Shown piece after piece: positions 16,651 through 24,586 of a stretch of 64,000 nt of DNA (positions within the stretch are counted from its first letter, which is position 1; each line of letters opens with the position of its first letter). The notes beneath the pieces are model-generated. The model had not been told where the DNA came from. It worked only from the letters and a program-made list of their open reading frames with translations, and ran no database searches. Position numbers and translations under genes: made by a program. This DNA is from Arthrobacter sp. StoSoilB22 (GTDB lineage Bacteria > Actinomycetota > Actinomycetes > Actinomycetales > Micrococcaceae), in NCBI RefSeq assembly GCF_019977315.1, contig NZ_AP024652.1, forward strand, positions 62,001-126,000. Reading direction: 5' to 3'.

Positions 16651-18537
16651 GTGCGCTCAAGTACCGCCGCTGGCGTGCCGGAAAAATCACGTCAACTTAG
16701 CCTTTTGTCGAAGCTGACGGCTGCGCTTGTGGCAGTGCTATTGATGATGGTCGCGCTCCCCGCCCTACCGGCCAATGCCGTCACAGTGGCGAGCGAAGCT
16801 CCCCAACTCACGGCCGTTGAATTGGTCTCCGCAGCCCAACTAGCGCCTGGGCAGACTGCGAAGGTGCGATTTACGCTTAGCCAGCCTGCGCAACGCGTGG
16901 AGTTCCGGTACCGTGATGCGTCCTTGTCCGAGCCTCGTAGCCTGATCTGGACGGGAGACCCTGGGCCCGGCCCATTCACAGCTGAGGCCACGGCAGCCAT
17001 TGGCGCCAGCGACTTTTACGAAGGTCTGCAGCGGTTGACCGACGTTCGTATTGTCTTCCAAAAAAGCGGTCAATCCTACCCGGCCGAAACTGCGGCCCGA
17101 AGGAACAGCTCATCCGATTTTCTGTTCAGCGACAACGCTGGGGATCCGCTGCTTCAAAATGCTGACTTCGCCGTCAGTAACCCTTCGAGAGTTTTGCGGA
17201 CCCCCCAAGCCTCGGTTTTGCCGAAATTCCAAGCGAAGCAAGATGTGTGGAGCAACTGGAACTATGGGGTAAACGGCACGGTATCTCCCGGTACATGGAC
17301 CGCAGGCGTCACGAAGGTGCACGTGCAGTGGGTTTCGGGGGGAGTTGCGAAGCTCTTTCGCTACGAATCCGGAACGGAGCCATTCGAAGGGTCCGTCCGA
17401 TCCGCTGATGCGGGGAAGGAAGTGTCCTTGCGCGTCACAACGGTAACCCCGGGGTTCACATCGGTATCCGCGGAATCGGAGCCCTATCTGTTCGTCACGA
17501 GCGGCCCGATCGCTGTCTCAGGGAAGCCCTGGATCAACTCCGCATTGAAGGCAAGTTTTGACGTCTCGTCCATCAAGGGCATCCCGGTCGGCACGACTCC
17601 CAAGGTGGAATTTTTTTGGCTTACTAACTCCACGTCGTATTCCGCTGGCACGGGGCTTCCCCCTGGCGTGGACTATGTTGTCAAAGACGCAGACGGCGGA
17701 GGAACTGTGCGCGTCACAGCCGTTGTTTCGCTTGGAGGCAAAGTTGTAGGCCGTTTCGTCAGTGATTCCACTGAATATGTGACTAATCCGGCCCCGTCTC
17801 GGAACTATGTCAATCGGGAAGTCAGCGACTTTCTGATGGCCCGGACTAGTGACGGCAGGCTCTGGATGTGGGGCCGCAACTTCGGAGCGTTCCCCAAGGA
17901 GATTGGAACGGGTTGGAACGTCTTTGACAAGATTTTCTCTCCCGGGGACTTCAATGAGGACGGGCACGCCGATGTGCTGGCCCGGAAGCCCTCCGGAGAA
18001 CTGTGGATGTACCCCGCTGACGGTCAATACTGGTGGAAACCGGCTTCGTTGGTGGGCGTTGGTTGGCAGGGCATGACTGAACTCATTGCTCCCGGCGATT
18101 TTGACTCGGACGGCCACGATGACGTCCTGGCCAGAAACCGGGACGGCAGGCTGCTCCTCTACCCGGGTAACGGCAAAGGTGGCTGGCTGGCTCCACGGCA
18201 AGTCGGTGCTGGCTGGAACATGTTCAACAGGGTCTTCTCAACAGGCGACTTTGACGGAGACTCGCACGCCGACATCCTCGCCACGAATGCGGGTGGCCAG
18301 TTGTTCCTCTATTCCTCCAATGGCAAGGGTGGTTGGCTTGGCTCGAAGGTGATCGGCTCGGGTTGGCAGTCCTTCAAGGGCGTGTTCAGCGCCGGCGACC
18401 GGGACTACGACGGCTGGACCGACATTTACGGAATCGACGGCGCGGGGTACATGTATCTCTACCCCTTCAAGTCGGGAAGCTGGAAACCCCGGACTTTGGT
18501 TGGCGCCGACTGGGACGTCTTCACCGCATTGTTCTAA
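16651..18537 (+). CDS. secreted FG-GAP/VCBS repeat protein
   Basis: 628 residues with a signal peptide (hydrophobic core ALVAVLLMMVALPALPANA, cleavage near residue 44). Residues about 45-380 are two or three beta-rich modules without a recognised catalytic motif. Residues about 385-628 hold four or more tandem repeats of about 50 residues, each with a calcium-binding loop (GDFNEDGHADVLA, GDFDSDGHDDVLA, GDFDGDSHADILA, GDRDYDGWTDIYG) and a repeated LLYPGNGKGGW-like strand. These are FG-GAP_3-type beta-propeller blades. A surface binding or cell-wall role is likely. The GTG start has GGGGGAT upstream. Confidence 0.85.
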   Translation: MRSSTAAGVPEKSRQLSLLSKLTAALVAVLLMMVALPALPANAVTVASEAPQLTAVELVSAAQLAPGQTAKVRFTLSQPAQRVEFRYRDASLSEPRSLIWTGDPGPGPFTAEATAAIGASDFYEGLQRLTDVRIVFQKSGQSYPAETAARRNSSSDFLFSDNAGDPLLQNADFAVSNPSRVLRTPQASVLPKFQAKQDVWSNWNYGVNGTVSPGTWTAGVTKVHVQWVSGGVAKLFRYESGTEPFEGSVRSADAGKEVSLRVTTVTPGFTSVSAESEPYLFVTSGPIAVSGKPWINSALKASFDVSSIKGIPVGTTPKVEFFWLTNSTSYSAGTGLPPGVDYVVKDADGGGTVRVTAVVSLGGKVVGRFVSDSTEYVTNPAPSRNYVNREVSDFLMARTSDGRLWMWGRNFGAFPKEIGTGWNVFDKIFSPGDFNEDGHADVLARKPSGELWMYPADGQYWWKPASLVGVGWQGMTELIAPGDFDSDGHDDVLARNRDGRLLLYPGNGKGGWLAPRQVGAGWNMFNRVFSTGDFDGDSHADILATNAGGQLFLYSSNGKGGWLGSKVIGSGWQSFKGVFSAGDRDYDGWTDIYGIDGAGYMYLYPFKSGSWKPRTLVGADWDVFTALF

Positions 18538-18828
18538 AGCAGCGGGCAACTTTGCAGGGAAACGCCACGTGCCGCCGTCGTACTTCTTGTGAAAGTACGA
18601 CGGCGGCACTAGCTGTAGGGGGTCGCTGGCCGCTAGGCTGTCTGGCCTGCGTGATTTACAGCCCATTGGGGAAGGTGCCAAGGACACCCCGACCTGTTGC
18701 GTCCTCAACGTTATAGATCATCGCTGATGAGACCTTGGGATCGTTGTACCAATCGTCTAGTTCAACCCGGGGTCGACCCAGCCCACACCAGAAACGACAG
18801 AAAAACCCGCGCAACTGTGGCAGGAACT
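18538..18828. other. intergenic stretch holding the left direct repeat
   Basis: No gene seen in 291 bases. The first third holds the left copy of the 95-base repeat (18559-18653). The rest (18654-18828) shows no clear frame or hairpin. Confidence 0.6.
18559..18653. repeat. left copy of a 95-base direct repeat with a strong hairpin
   Basis: Matches 20930-21025 with few differences. It contains the hairpin GTGCCGCCGTCGTACTT paired with AAGTACGACGGCGGCAC, which looks like a terminator. On the minus strand the right end spells H-A-G-Q-T-A-stop, the same last six residues and stop as the PfpI protein at 21 kb. The similarity ends abruptly inside that short coding tail. Confidence 0.85.
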
Positions 18829-19728
18829 CTACGTGGCGCTGCTCGAAGGAGTCTGCGAAAGGGCCCGCAGGTAACTTTCGGCCAGGTCAGTCCAATCCCC
18901 TGCGGATGCTTTGTCGTCGGCAACAAGCTTTAGGCAATCGGTTACCGTGTCATCCGCGTACCTCGGCATCAAATGCGGCACGGAGCGGCGTTCCCAGGCC
19001 GCAGTGAGGCCCTTACGGCTTTCTGACTTTCCCATTTCAATCCAGACGTCGTTTCCGACAGTCAAGTCATTAACGCTGTTGAATTCCGGTGCTTTGGGCC
19101 AAGAACTCCACGCACTGGTAAATGCGGACGCAACAGCCGTCCTATCGTTGGGCAGTCGCAGAATTCCGTAGTAGAGGCACCCCAATGCAAGTCCCTCGAC
19201 CACCCGCTTCACTTGCTGACGCTGCGCTGTGGCACCGGTGCTATTGACAAGCTCAATCAACGGACGAGTCTCTGCAGACTCCGGCAAGGTCTCCTCTGAC
19301 ACCCGGGAAATACGCGGCATCGCGGTGACCCGCGGCGCTGGCGGAACATCCGAGGTAGTCACGCTATCGAGAACCCAATAGCGGCTGCCGGCCATCTTGC
19401 GCTGAATAGACCGCAAGATCACGATTGTTTCGTCGTCTTGGAAACCAGTGGTCATAGACCAGTCCAGCCCCGATCCCACGACACCGCTGGCGAACACGAT
19501 TTCCGTGGCCAACAGGGCACGGCGCCAATCGGGTTTGCTGAGAGCTCCTCCCGCCCTGATCACCTCACCAATTCGGGAGCCCTCACCAAGCAGATCATTG
19601 ATACTAAGAAAACCCATGGCCACAGCCATCGCATCAGATGGGCGGGCGGGGCCACCCCACTCCAACAAGCCCCGCCAGAGAAGCAAGCGCTCCTCATCAC
19701 TGAGATCTAAAGCAACTGTATTCACCAT
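18829..19728 (-). CDS. hypothetical protein, 299 residues
   Basis: Soluble protein with no signal peptide and no motif I recognise. The N-terminus MVNTVALDLSDEERLLLWRG and the segment EWGGPARPSDAMAVAMGF suggest an all-alpha start, and a central region contains RPLIELVNSTGATAQRQQ. The ATG at 19728 was chosen because upstream codons are unlike coding sequence. The gene lies in the block bracketed by the 95-base direct repeats and has no partner whose function is known, so an accessory role is only inferred. Confidence 0.65.
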   Translation of the reverse strand: MVNTVALDLSDEERLLLWRGLLEWGGPARPSDAMAVAMGFLSINDLLGEGSRIGEVIRAGGALSKPDWRRALLATEIVFASGVVGSGLDWSMTTGFQDDETIVILRSIQRKMAGSRYWVLDSVTTSDVPPAPRVTAMPRISRVSEETLPESAETRPLIELVNSTGATAQRQQVKRVVEGLALGCLYYGILRLPNDRTAVASAFTSAWSSWPKAPEFNSVNDLTVGNDVWIEMGKSESRKGLTAAWERRSVPHLMPRYADDTVTDCLKLVADDKASAGDWTDLAESYLRALSQTPSSSAT

Positions 19729-19964
19729 ACTGACCGACGCTCTCCGATGCTGTTTCTTAACTACTGCATAAACCAGAAGCCCCATGAATCCTTCGGACGG
19801 AACACACTTCCTCCGTCTTATGGAAAAGATCCCGCATGACAACAGTTCCGTCCTTGGGGTATGCGGTCCTGCCTGGTGCTCCATTCCCAGCCGGACGACT
19901 CAGCCCGTTTTCGCGGACATCTTAAATCAACTTCGCCAGCCCCTCCTTGATATACGAGAGAAAG

Positions 19965-20384
19965 TCACCCCGGCTTGTCAGGAGCGTCCGGCCGACCGTT
20001 TATATGTTTCGGCCCGACATACTCTTCCTGCTGCAGATCAGCCGGGTCGGAAACTATCTCCGCGGCCGATTTTGGCATCCGGCGGCGCGGTGAGAAGTCG
20101 ACTTTCCAGCTATCGAGTTCGAAGACGTCGTTGTCCTTATCGAGATTGATCGCAACTAGGACGGGAAAGCCATCCTCATCGTTAAACCAACCCTCCGAAA
20201 GGGTAAGTCCAAACCTTCTGGATGGCTTCGTGCTCTCAAATAGAAGGCTGCCCATTCCACCGTCGTTCATGTCGCTAACCCGCAGGGCGTCTAGATCGAG
20301 CGCGCTCCACTTTGGCTCGTCCACACGATCAAGCAGGGTTTTCATGATGAGGACTTCGCCAGGAAGAAGCGATCTGAATGCCAT
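19965..20384 (-). CDS. small protein resembling DUF6984
   Basis: 139 residues. The N-terminus MAFRSLLPGEVLIMKTLLDR fits DUF6984-like small proteins (a PGE motif, then a helix). The middle (FGLTLSEGWFNDEDGFPVLVAINLDKDND) is a beta-rich core, and the C-terminal 40 residues are proline- and charge-rich. Such proteins are often found near polymorphic toxin or immunity loci, but no toxin is visible here. It shares strand with the 299-residue gene, 236 bases upstream of it. Confidence 0.55.
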   Translation of the reverse strand: MAFRSLLPGEVLIMKTLLDRVDEPKWSALDLDALRVSDMNDGGMGSLLFESTKPSRRFGLTLSEGWFNDEDGFPVLVAINLDKDNDVFELDSWKVDFSPRRRMPKSAAEIVSDPADLQQEEYVGPKHINGRPDAPDKPG

Positions 20385-20404
20385 CTCAAGATCTTACGTT
20401 CGCT

Positions 20405-20509
20405 ATGTACCCTCTCGATGCCGTCGAGAAGCGGTGGGACAGGGGTGAAGACGGCGAGTTCATCAAGGCCCTTGCCGACAAAGTGATTGACCACTTCAAG
20501 GTCTACTAA
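20405..20509 (+). pseudogene. orphan C-terminal gene fragment (34 codons)
   Basis: A short frame with normal codon use for this genome ends in a stop and reads DAVEKRWDRGEDGEFIKALA followed by a short hydrophobic-charged tail ending in a Tyr. Similar frame continuity (DLTFAMYPL) extends a few codons upstream, and then there is no coding start. It looks like the 3' end of a larger gene left behind by rearrangement. The parent gene is not recognised. Confidence 0.4.
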
Positions 20510-20655
20510 GCGACTGTCGGCCCCGAGGCCTCGAGTGGATAGGACTTGCTCCGCTTGCGGACCTCAATGAATTCATGGGCACTCCTGCCCATTTCGGCCC
20601 CTAGTCTCCGCTGATAGTTTGGCCATGTTCGTTGAGGCCTATGTGGGGAGAGACT

Positions 20656-20904
20656 ATGAAGCGTCACAAGACCATTGCCACGTTTGCAGCAGCGATCGCA
20701 CTTGCCTCCGGCGGCCTCGCGGTTGCGGCGCCGGCGCAGGCTGCGGGCTACACCTACCTGTACCCGACCGACTTCAGCTCACAGTCCTCGTGCAACACGA
20801 AGCGCCTCACCATGAACTCCTCCTGGACCCGCGCAAGCCAGTGCTTCACCATGACCGACACCGGGAAAGTCGTGTGGAAGTTCTCCGTCACCGTGCGTGG
20901 CTAG
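20656..20904 (+). CDS. small secreted hypothetical protein
   Basis: 82 residues with a Sec signal peptide: MKRHK basic start, hydrophobic stretch, and cleavage after AAPAQAA near residue 30. The mature about 50 residues contain two cysteines (SSCNTKR and SQCFTMTDTG), which could form a disulfide. TGKVVWKFSVTVRG ends the protein. No known domain. GGGGAGA lies about 6 bases upstream of the ATG. Confidence 0.65.
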   Translation: MKRHKTIATFAAAIALASGGLAVAAPAQAAGYTYLYPTDFSSQSSCNTKRLTMNSSWTRASQCFTMTDTGKVVWKFSVTVRG

Positions 20905-20929
20905 TCTCGCTACCAAGCCTTCAAGTCAC

Positions 20930-21025
20930 GAAACGCCAAGTGCCGCCGTCGTACTTCTTGTAAAAGTACGACGGCGGCACTTGGCGTAGGTGGGCCAGTG
21001 ACCGCTAAGCGGTCTGGCCTGCGTG
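20930..21025. repeat. right copy of the 95-base direct repeat with hairpin
   Basis: Same element as 18559-18653, differing at scattered positions and by one inserted base. It holds the identical GTGCCGCCGTCGTACTT hairpin. Its right end overlaps the last codons of the PfpI gene, so this copy is probably the native one. Confidence 0.85.
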
Positions 21026-21571
21026 CTGGCCCTCGGAGATTTCCTCCACGAGCTTGCTGTTGAAGGCCGGCAGGTCGTCCGGGTTGCGGCTGGTGACCAG
21101 GCCTTGGTCGCACACCACTTCCTCATCACTCCAGTTGGCGCCTGCATTCTTCAGGTCCGACTGGAGCGTGTGGAACGAGGTGACGTTGCGGCCCTTGATG
21201 ACGCCGGCGTCGATGAAAATCCATGGGCCGTGGCAGATCGATGCAACCGGCTTGTGCTGTTCGAAGAACGCGCGCGTGAAGTTTTGGGCGTCCTTGTCCA
21301 CTCGGAGGTTATCCGCGTTGACGACGCCGCCCGGGAGAACCAGCGCGTCGAAATCGGAGGCGTTTGCGTCGGCCACGGCAAGATCGACGTCGAAGGTGTC
21401 ACCCTTCTCCACGCCATTGAAGCCTTGGAGCTTTCCCTTGGATGGGGCCACGAGCGTTGGCTCGCCGCCCGCGTCCTTGACGGCCTGCCATGGGCTGGTG
21501 AGTTCCACCTGCTCCACGCCGTCCGTCAACAGGAATGCGACCTTCTTGCCTGCGATGTTGTGTTCTGACAT
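21005..21571 (-). CDS. DJ-1/PfpI family protein (YhbO-like)
   Basis: 188-residue type 1 glutamine amidotransferase-like protein of the PfpI/YhbO group, associated with stress resistance and glyoxalase or deglycase activity. The nucleophile elbow is VASICHGPWIFIDAG with the conserved Cys. LVLPGGVVNADNLRVD is also typical, as is the N-terminal VAFLLTDGVEQVEL with its acidic residue. GGAGG is 7-11 bases before the ATG. Its 3' end is part of the right 95-base repeat. Confidence 0.93.
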   Translation of the reverse strand: MSEHNIAGKKVAFLLTDGVEQVELTSPWQAVKDAGGEPTLVAPSKGKLQGFNGVEKGDTFDVDLAVADANASDFDALVLPGGVVNADNLRVDKDAQNFTRAFFEQHKPVASICHGPWIFIDAGVIKGRNVTSFHTLQSDLKNAGANWSDEEVVCDQGLVTSRNPDDLPAFNSKLVEEISEGQHAGQTA

Positions 21572-21705
21572 TGTTCCTCCTCGTTGCGCAGCGGGGTGCT
21601 TTTTGGGCGTGGACCGCCGCTGTGAGAGTTGTTTGTCTGACCTGTTCCAGCCTAAGTAATGAAACTTTAGTAAGCAAGCTGACTATCCACAATACTCTCG
21701 AAGAG

Positions 21706-21751
21706 TTGCTTAAGTATCGAATAACGATAGAATAAGGCTGTTGTTCGATAA
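21706..21751 (+). promoter_or_regulatory. promoter with palindromic operator upstream of the DUF2975 gene
   Basis: TTGCTT (21706-21711) and TAGAAT (21728-21733) with a 16-base spacer form a credible promoter. The spacer contains the inverted repeat TATCG-AATAA-CGATA (21715-21729). A further CGATA copy lies in TTCGATAA near 21744-21751. The downstream operon ends in a Cro/C1-type regulator, which could autoregulate here. Confidence 0.55.
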
Positions 21752-21760
21752 GGGAGTCTC

Positions 21761-22252
21761 ATGGGAAAGCTGACAATCCTCGCCTTGCGGGTAGTAATCG
21801 CGATGGTGGTGGCGGGTTCATTGTTCGTTCAGGTGCGGATGGTCCCGCTGCTCTCCGGCGACCTCGTTGAGGCTGGCGCCCCGGATGGTCCCCGCATTGC
21901 GCTGCTCGCCATCGTGGTCCTGGGTATTCTGTGCGTCCAGGTGGTGGCGGTCTGCGTGTGGCGTTTGCTGACCATGGTGCGCCGCGGGACGGTGTTCTCC
22001 CACAGGGCCTTCCGGTTTGTGGACGTCATTTTTGGAGCCATCGCAATCGCCGCGTTACTGATGTTTGGCATCGCAGTGATCCTGGCGCCCGGTGAGATTG
22101 CCCCTGGCGTCGTGCTGCTGATCTGTGGAGCGGCGTTGTTGATCGGGGGAGTGGCCCTGGTGGTGCTGGTGATGCGAACCCTCCTCGCCCAAGCCGTAGC
22201 CCGGGACGCAGAAGCGGAGCATCTCCGGTCCGAGCTGGACGAGGTGATCTGA
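21761..22252 (+). CDS. DUF2975 membrane protein
   Basis: 163 residues with four predicted membrane segments: about 5-25, 45-70 (ALLAIVVLGILCVQVVAVCV), 88-108 and 112-135. The charged C-terminus ends EAEHLRSELDEVI. This is the DUF2975 family, nearly always found next to a small YozG-like HTH gene. Its stop overlaps the ATG of that gene by 1 base (TGATG), so translation is coupled. Function unknown. Confidence 0.88.
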   Translation: MGKLTILALRVVIAMVVAGSLFVQVRMVPLLSGDLVEAGAPDGPRIALLAIVVLGILCVQVVAVCVWRLLTMVRRGTVFSHRAFRFVDVIFGAIAIAALLMFGIAVILAPGEIAPGVVLLICGAALLIGGVALVVLVMRTLLAQAVARDAEAEHLRSELDEVI

Positions 22253-22539
22253 TGCCGATCATCGTGGACATTGACGTCATGCTCGCCAAGCGCAAAATGC
22301 CCGTAGGAGTGCTCGCCGAGAAGGTAGGCATCACCCCGGCCAACTTGGCCGTGCTAAAGAACGGCCGTGCGAAGGCGGTGCGTTTTACTACGCTCGAAGC
22401 GCTGTGTGAGGTGCTGGAGTGCCAGCCAGGGGACCTGCTGCGGTGGGAGTCTGAAGATCGCTGGGATACCGGAGACCCATCTGTCGACGAGCCTCATCCA
22501 ACAGTTCCATGGTCCCAACAGACTCCTCAGGAGTCATGA
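22252..22539 (+). CDS. YozG-like Cro/C1-type HTH regulator
   Basis: 95 residues. Residues 5-65 are the helix-turn-helix: DIDVMLAKRKMPVGVLAEKVG, ITPANLAVLKNGRAKAVRF, then ALCEVLECQPGDLLRWE, the standard YozG ending. The remaining about 28 residues are proline-rich and overlap the tail of the convergent oxidoreductase gene (22388-22539). It is probably an autoregulator of the DUF2975 operon, given the palindrome in the promoter. Confidence 0.88.
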   Translation: MPIIVDIDVMLAKRKMPVGVLAEKVGITPANLAVLKNGRAKAVRFTTLEALCEVLECQPGDLLRWESEDRWDTGDPSVDEPHPTVPWSQQTPQES

Positions 22540-23497
22540 ACGGGCTCTTGGTCAGCCCGGCCTGCAGGCAACGCGTCACCTCGCGCAGCTCGTAACTGAA
22601 CCCGTGCCCCAGCACCTCAAATTCCTCCGTCCGCAGTGTGCCACTACGAGGCTGGATAACGAGCTCGGCCGGCTTGAAAAGGGGAGCCGAGGATCGCAGC
22701 CAACCTTCCGTTCCTCCCACCGTCACCACGCCGGGGCACTCAGTGCCGATCGAGGTGATGAACTGAGCGTGTGCCCCACCCTGGTAATCCAACGTGACGG
22801 AGCTCTGCAGGTCCACTCCCTCAGGAGTCAAAACTCCGTTGGCCAGCAAACTGCGAGGCTCGCCGAAAACTCCCAGGGCCCACGTCAACGGATAGACGGC
22901 AAGGTCCAGCAACGCTCCGCCCCCGGCAGCCGGATCCCAGATCCGTGAAGCGGGATCGTAGGCAGGTACAAAGCCAAGATCGGCCTGAAGCCAGCGCGGC
23001 TCTCCAATTTCTTCCGAACGCAGGATTTCCATGGCGCGGCAGAAGCTCGGCAGGAACCGGGTCCACACTGCCTCCATGAGGAAAAGCCCCTTGTCCCGGG
23101 CGAGGTCAGCCAGCTCACGTGCCTGCACGGCATCCATGGCCAGGGGCTTTTCGCACAGTACGTGCTTGCCCGCATTGAGCGCGGCCAATGCGACGACGTG
23201 ATGCTGCGCGTGCGGCGTGGCGACATACACGACGTCGACAGCGGGATCCGCCAGCAGCCGCTCGTAACCGGGCGTCTCCCCGACGTCGGAATACGCAGAG
23301 ACGAAGCCAAACTTCTCAGCAAAGCTCCGCGCCGACGCCTCCGTGCGCGAACTGACAGCCTGAAGGACAGAGTCCTCCAGGAGCGCGAGGTCTTCCACCA
23401 CCCGTTGTGCAATAGAGCCTGTGGCCACGACTCCCCATCGGATGGGATGGCCTGTCGCCCTGGAGGGCGCTACGGTGCTGACGGGAGCAGGAATCAT
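22388..23497 (-). CDS. Gfo/Idh/MocA family oxidoreductase
   Basis: 369-residue NAD(P)-dependent sugar dehydrogenase-like protein. The N-terminal Rossmann fold reads WGVVATGSIAQRVVEDLA. The EKPLAMDAVQARELADLA motif holds the catalytic Lys (CEKPLA). The C-terminal alpha/beta domain ends at MELLDEARRQMGLRYP, after which an unconserved about 24-residue tail overlaps the convergent HTH gene. AAAGG is 7 bases before the ATG at 23497. It lies 24 bases after the LacI gene on the same strand and is probably part of the sugar operon, oxidising a sugar derivative. Confidence 0.88.
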   Translation of the reverse strand: MIPAPVSTVAPSRATGHPIRWGVVATGSIAQRVVEDLALLEDSVLQAVSSRTEASARSFAEKFGFVSAYSDVGETPGYERLLADPAVDVVYVATPHAQHHVVALAALNAGKHVLCEKPLAMDAVQARELADLARDKGLFLMEAVWTRFLPSFCRAMEILRSEEIGEPRWLQADLGFVPAYDPASRIWDPAAGGGALLDLAVYPLTWALGVFGEPRSLLANGVLTPEGVDLQSSVTLDYQGGAHAQFITSIGTECPGVVTVGGTEGWLRSSAPLFKPAELVIQPRSGTLRTEEFEVLGHGFSYELREVTRCLQAGLTKSPFMTPEESVGTMELLDEARRQMGLRYPSDLQTPTAAGPLAGTPAPHTALRA

Positions 23498-23521
23498 GGA
23501 AAAGCCTTTCAAGGCATAGAG

Positions 23522-24547
23522 CTATACGGAATCGCGGATCACGATCGAGGTAGGCATTCTGTTCACGCGTTCTGCCGGTTTGCCCTCGATCAGGTTCACC
23601 AGGGTTTCGGCCATTTTCTTGCCGAGTTCAACAATCGGGTGATGCACGGTGGTGAGAGCTGGGGTTACGGAGGTAGCGAAGGAATCGTCGTCAAAACCCA
23701 CCACGGCGATGTCCTCCGGGATGCGCAAACCGCGCCCTTGAATGGCGGTGTAGGCGCCGGCAGCCATCTGGTCGTTCGCTGCAAAAACGGCGTCAACAGG
23801 CACGCCGCGGTCCAACAATCGATGCATGGCTTTGGCGCCCGAGGCCAAAGTGAAGTCGCCCTCCTCCACCAAGCCTTCCCCCAGGCCTGCCTCCCGTACG
23901 GCCGTCCTCCACCCAGCAAGGCGGTCCAGCCCGGGAGGCATGTCTTGGGGGCCGGCAATGGTTGCAACGTTTTTTCGGCCGCTCTCGGTCAGTAGACGCG
24001 TGACCTCATAAGCCGCTTGCTCGTTGGCCACGTCAACGTAGTAGCTCTCCTTGCCACCTACCAAGGGCCGCCCCGCAAACACCATGGGCAAGGACCCCGA
24101 GAGGTGCGTCCAGGAGTTATCGCCACTGTGGTGCGACACCACCAGAACCCCGTCCACGTTGCCCCCAAGCAGGAAGCTGCGGGTCTTCTCCGGTTTCGAC
24201 TCCGAGGAGATCACCATGTTCAGCGTGTACTCGGTATCGGTGAGATACAAGGCGATGCCCTGCACTACCGAGGCGAAGAATGGGTCTGCGAAGACCTTGG
24301 ACGTCGACTCCGGAACGATCAGTGTGACCGCATTAGCCCGGCGCTTGGCGAGCGAACGAGCAGCACGGTTTGGCGTGTAGTCCAATGCGAGGATGGCTTT
24401 CCTTACCGACTGCGCCAACTCCGGGTCCACACTGGGGCTGTCGTTGACCACCCGGGACACGGTGGCCCGCGAGACCCCGGCCAAGGCAGCCACCATTTCA
24501 AGGGTGGGTACCGGCCGGGGGCCGCTGGTGTCCTGCGTCATGGTCAT
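23522..24547 (-). CDS. LacI-family repressor of the sugar operon (CebR-like)
   Basis: 341 residues. The N-terminal HTH is TLEMVAALAGVSRATVSRVVN, with the hinge helix AARSLAKRRAN near residue 60. It is followed by a periplasmic-binding-like sensor domain (VDGVLVVSHHSGDNS, AVVGFDDDSFATSVTPALTTVHHP). It lies just downstream of the GH1 gene in the operon. The two AGAGAGCGCTCTCT operators in the promoter share the AGCGCT centre of CebR sites of Streptomyces, so a cellobiose or beta-glucoside inducer is likely but not proven. Confidence 0.9.
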   Translation of the reverse strand: MTMTQDTSGPRPVPTLEMVAALAGVSRATVSRVVNDSPSVDPELAQSVRKAILALDYTPNRAARSLAKRRANAVTLIVPESTSKVFADPFFASVVQGIALYLTDTEYTLNMVISSESKPEKTRSFLLGGNVDGVLVVSHHSGDNSWTHLSGSLPMVFAGRPLVGGKESYYVDVANEQAAYEVTRLLTESGRKNVATIAGPQDMPPGLDRLAGWRTAVREAGLGEGLVEEGDFTLASGAKAMHRLLDRGVPVDAVFAANDQMAAGAYTAIQGRGLRIPEDIAVVGFDDDSFATSVTPALTTVHHPIVELGKKMAETLVNLIEGKPAERVNRMPTSIVIRDSV

Positions 24548-24586
24548 CTCCGGAACGTAAGAAAAAGTATGCCTTTGAAGGCTACT

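Noticed and set aside
18559..21025. Insertion sequence with transposase
   Set aside because: The direct repeat block has no transposase or integrase frame and no short terminal inverted repeats, so I call it a repeat-bracketed block only.
22388..22539. Frameshift or misassembly at the overlap of the HTH and Gfo/Idh genes
   Set aside because: The conserved parts of both proteins end before the overlap; only variable tails overlap, so a convergent overlap is acceptable.
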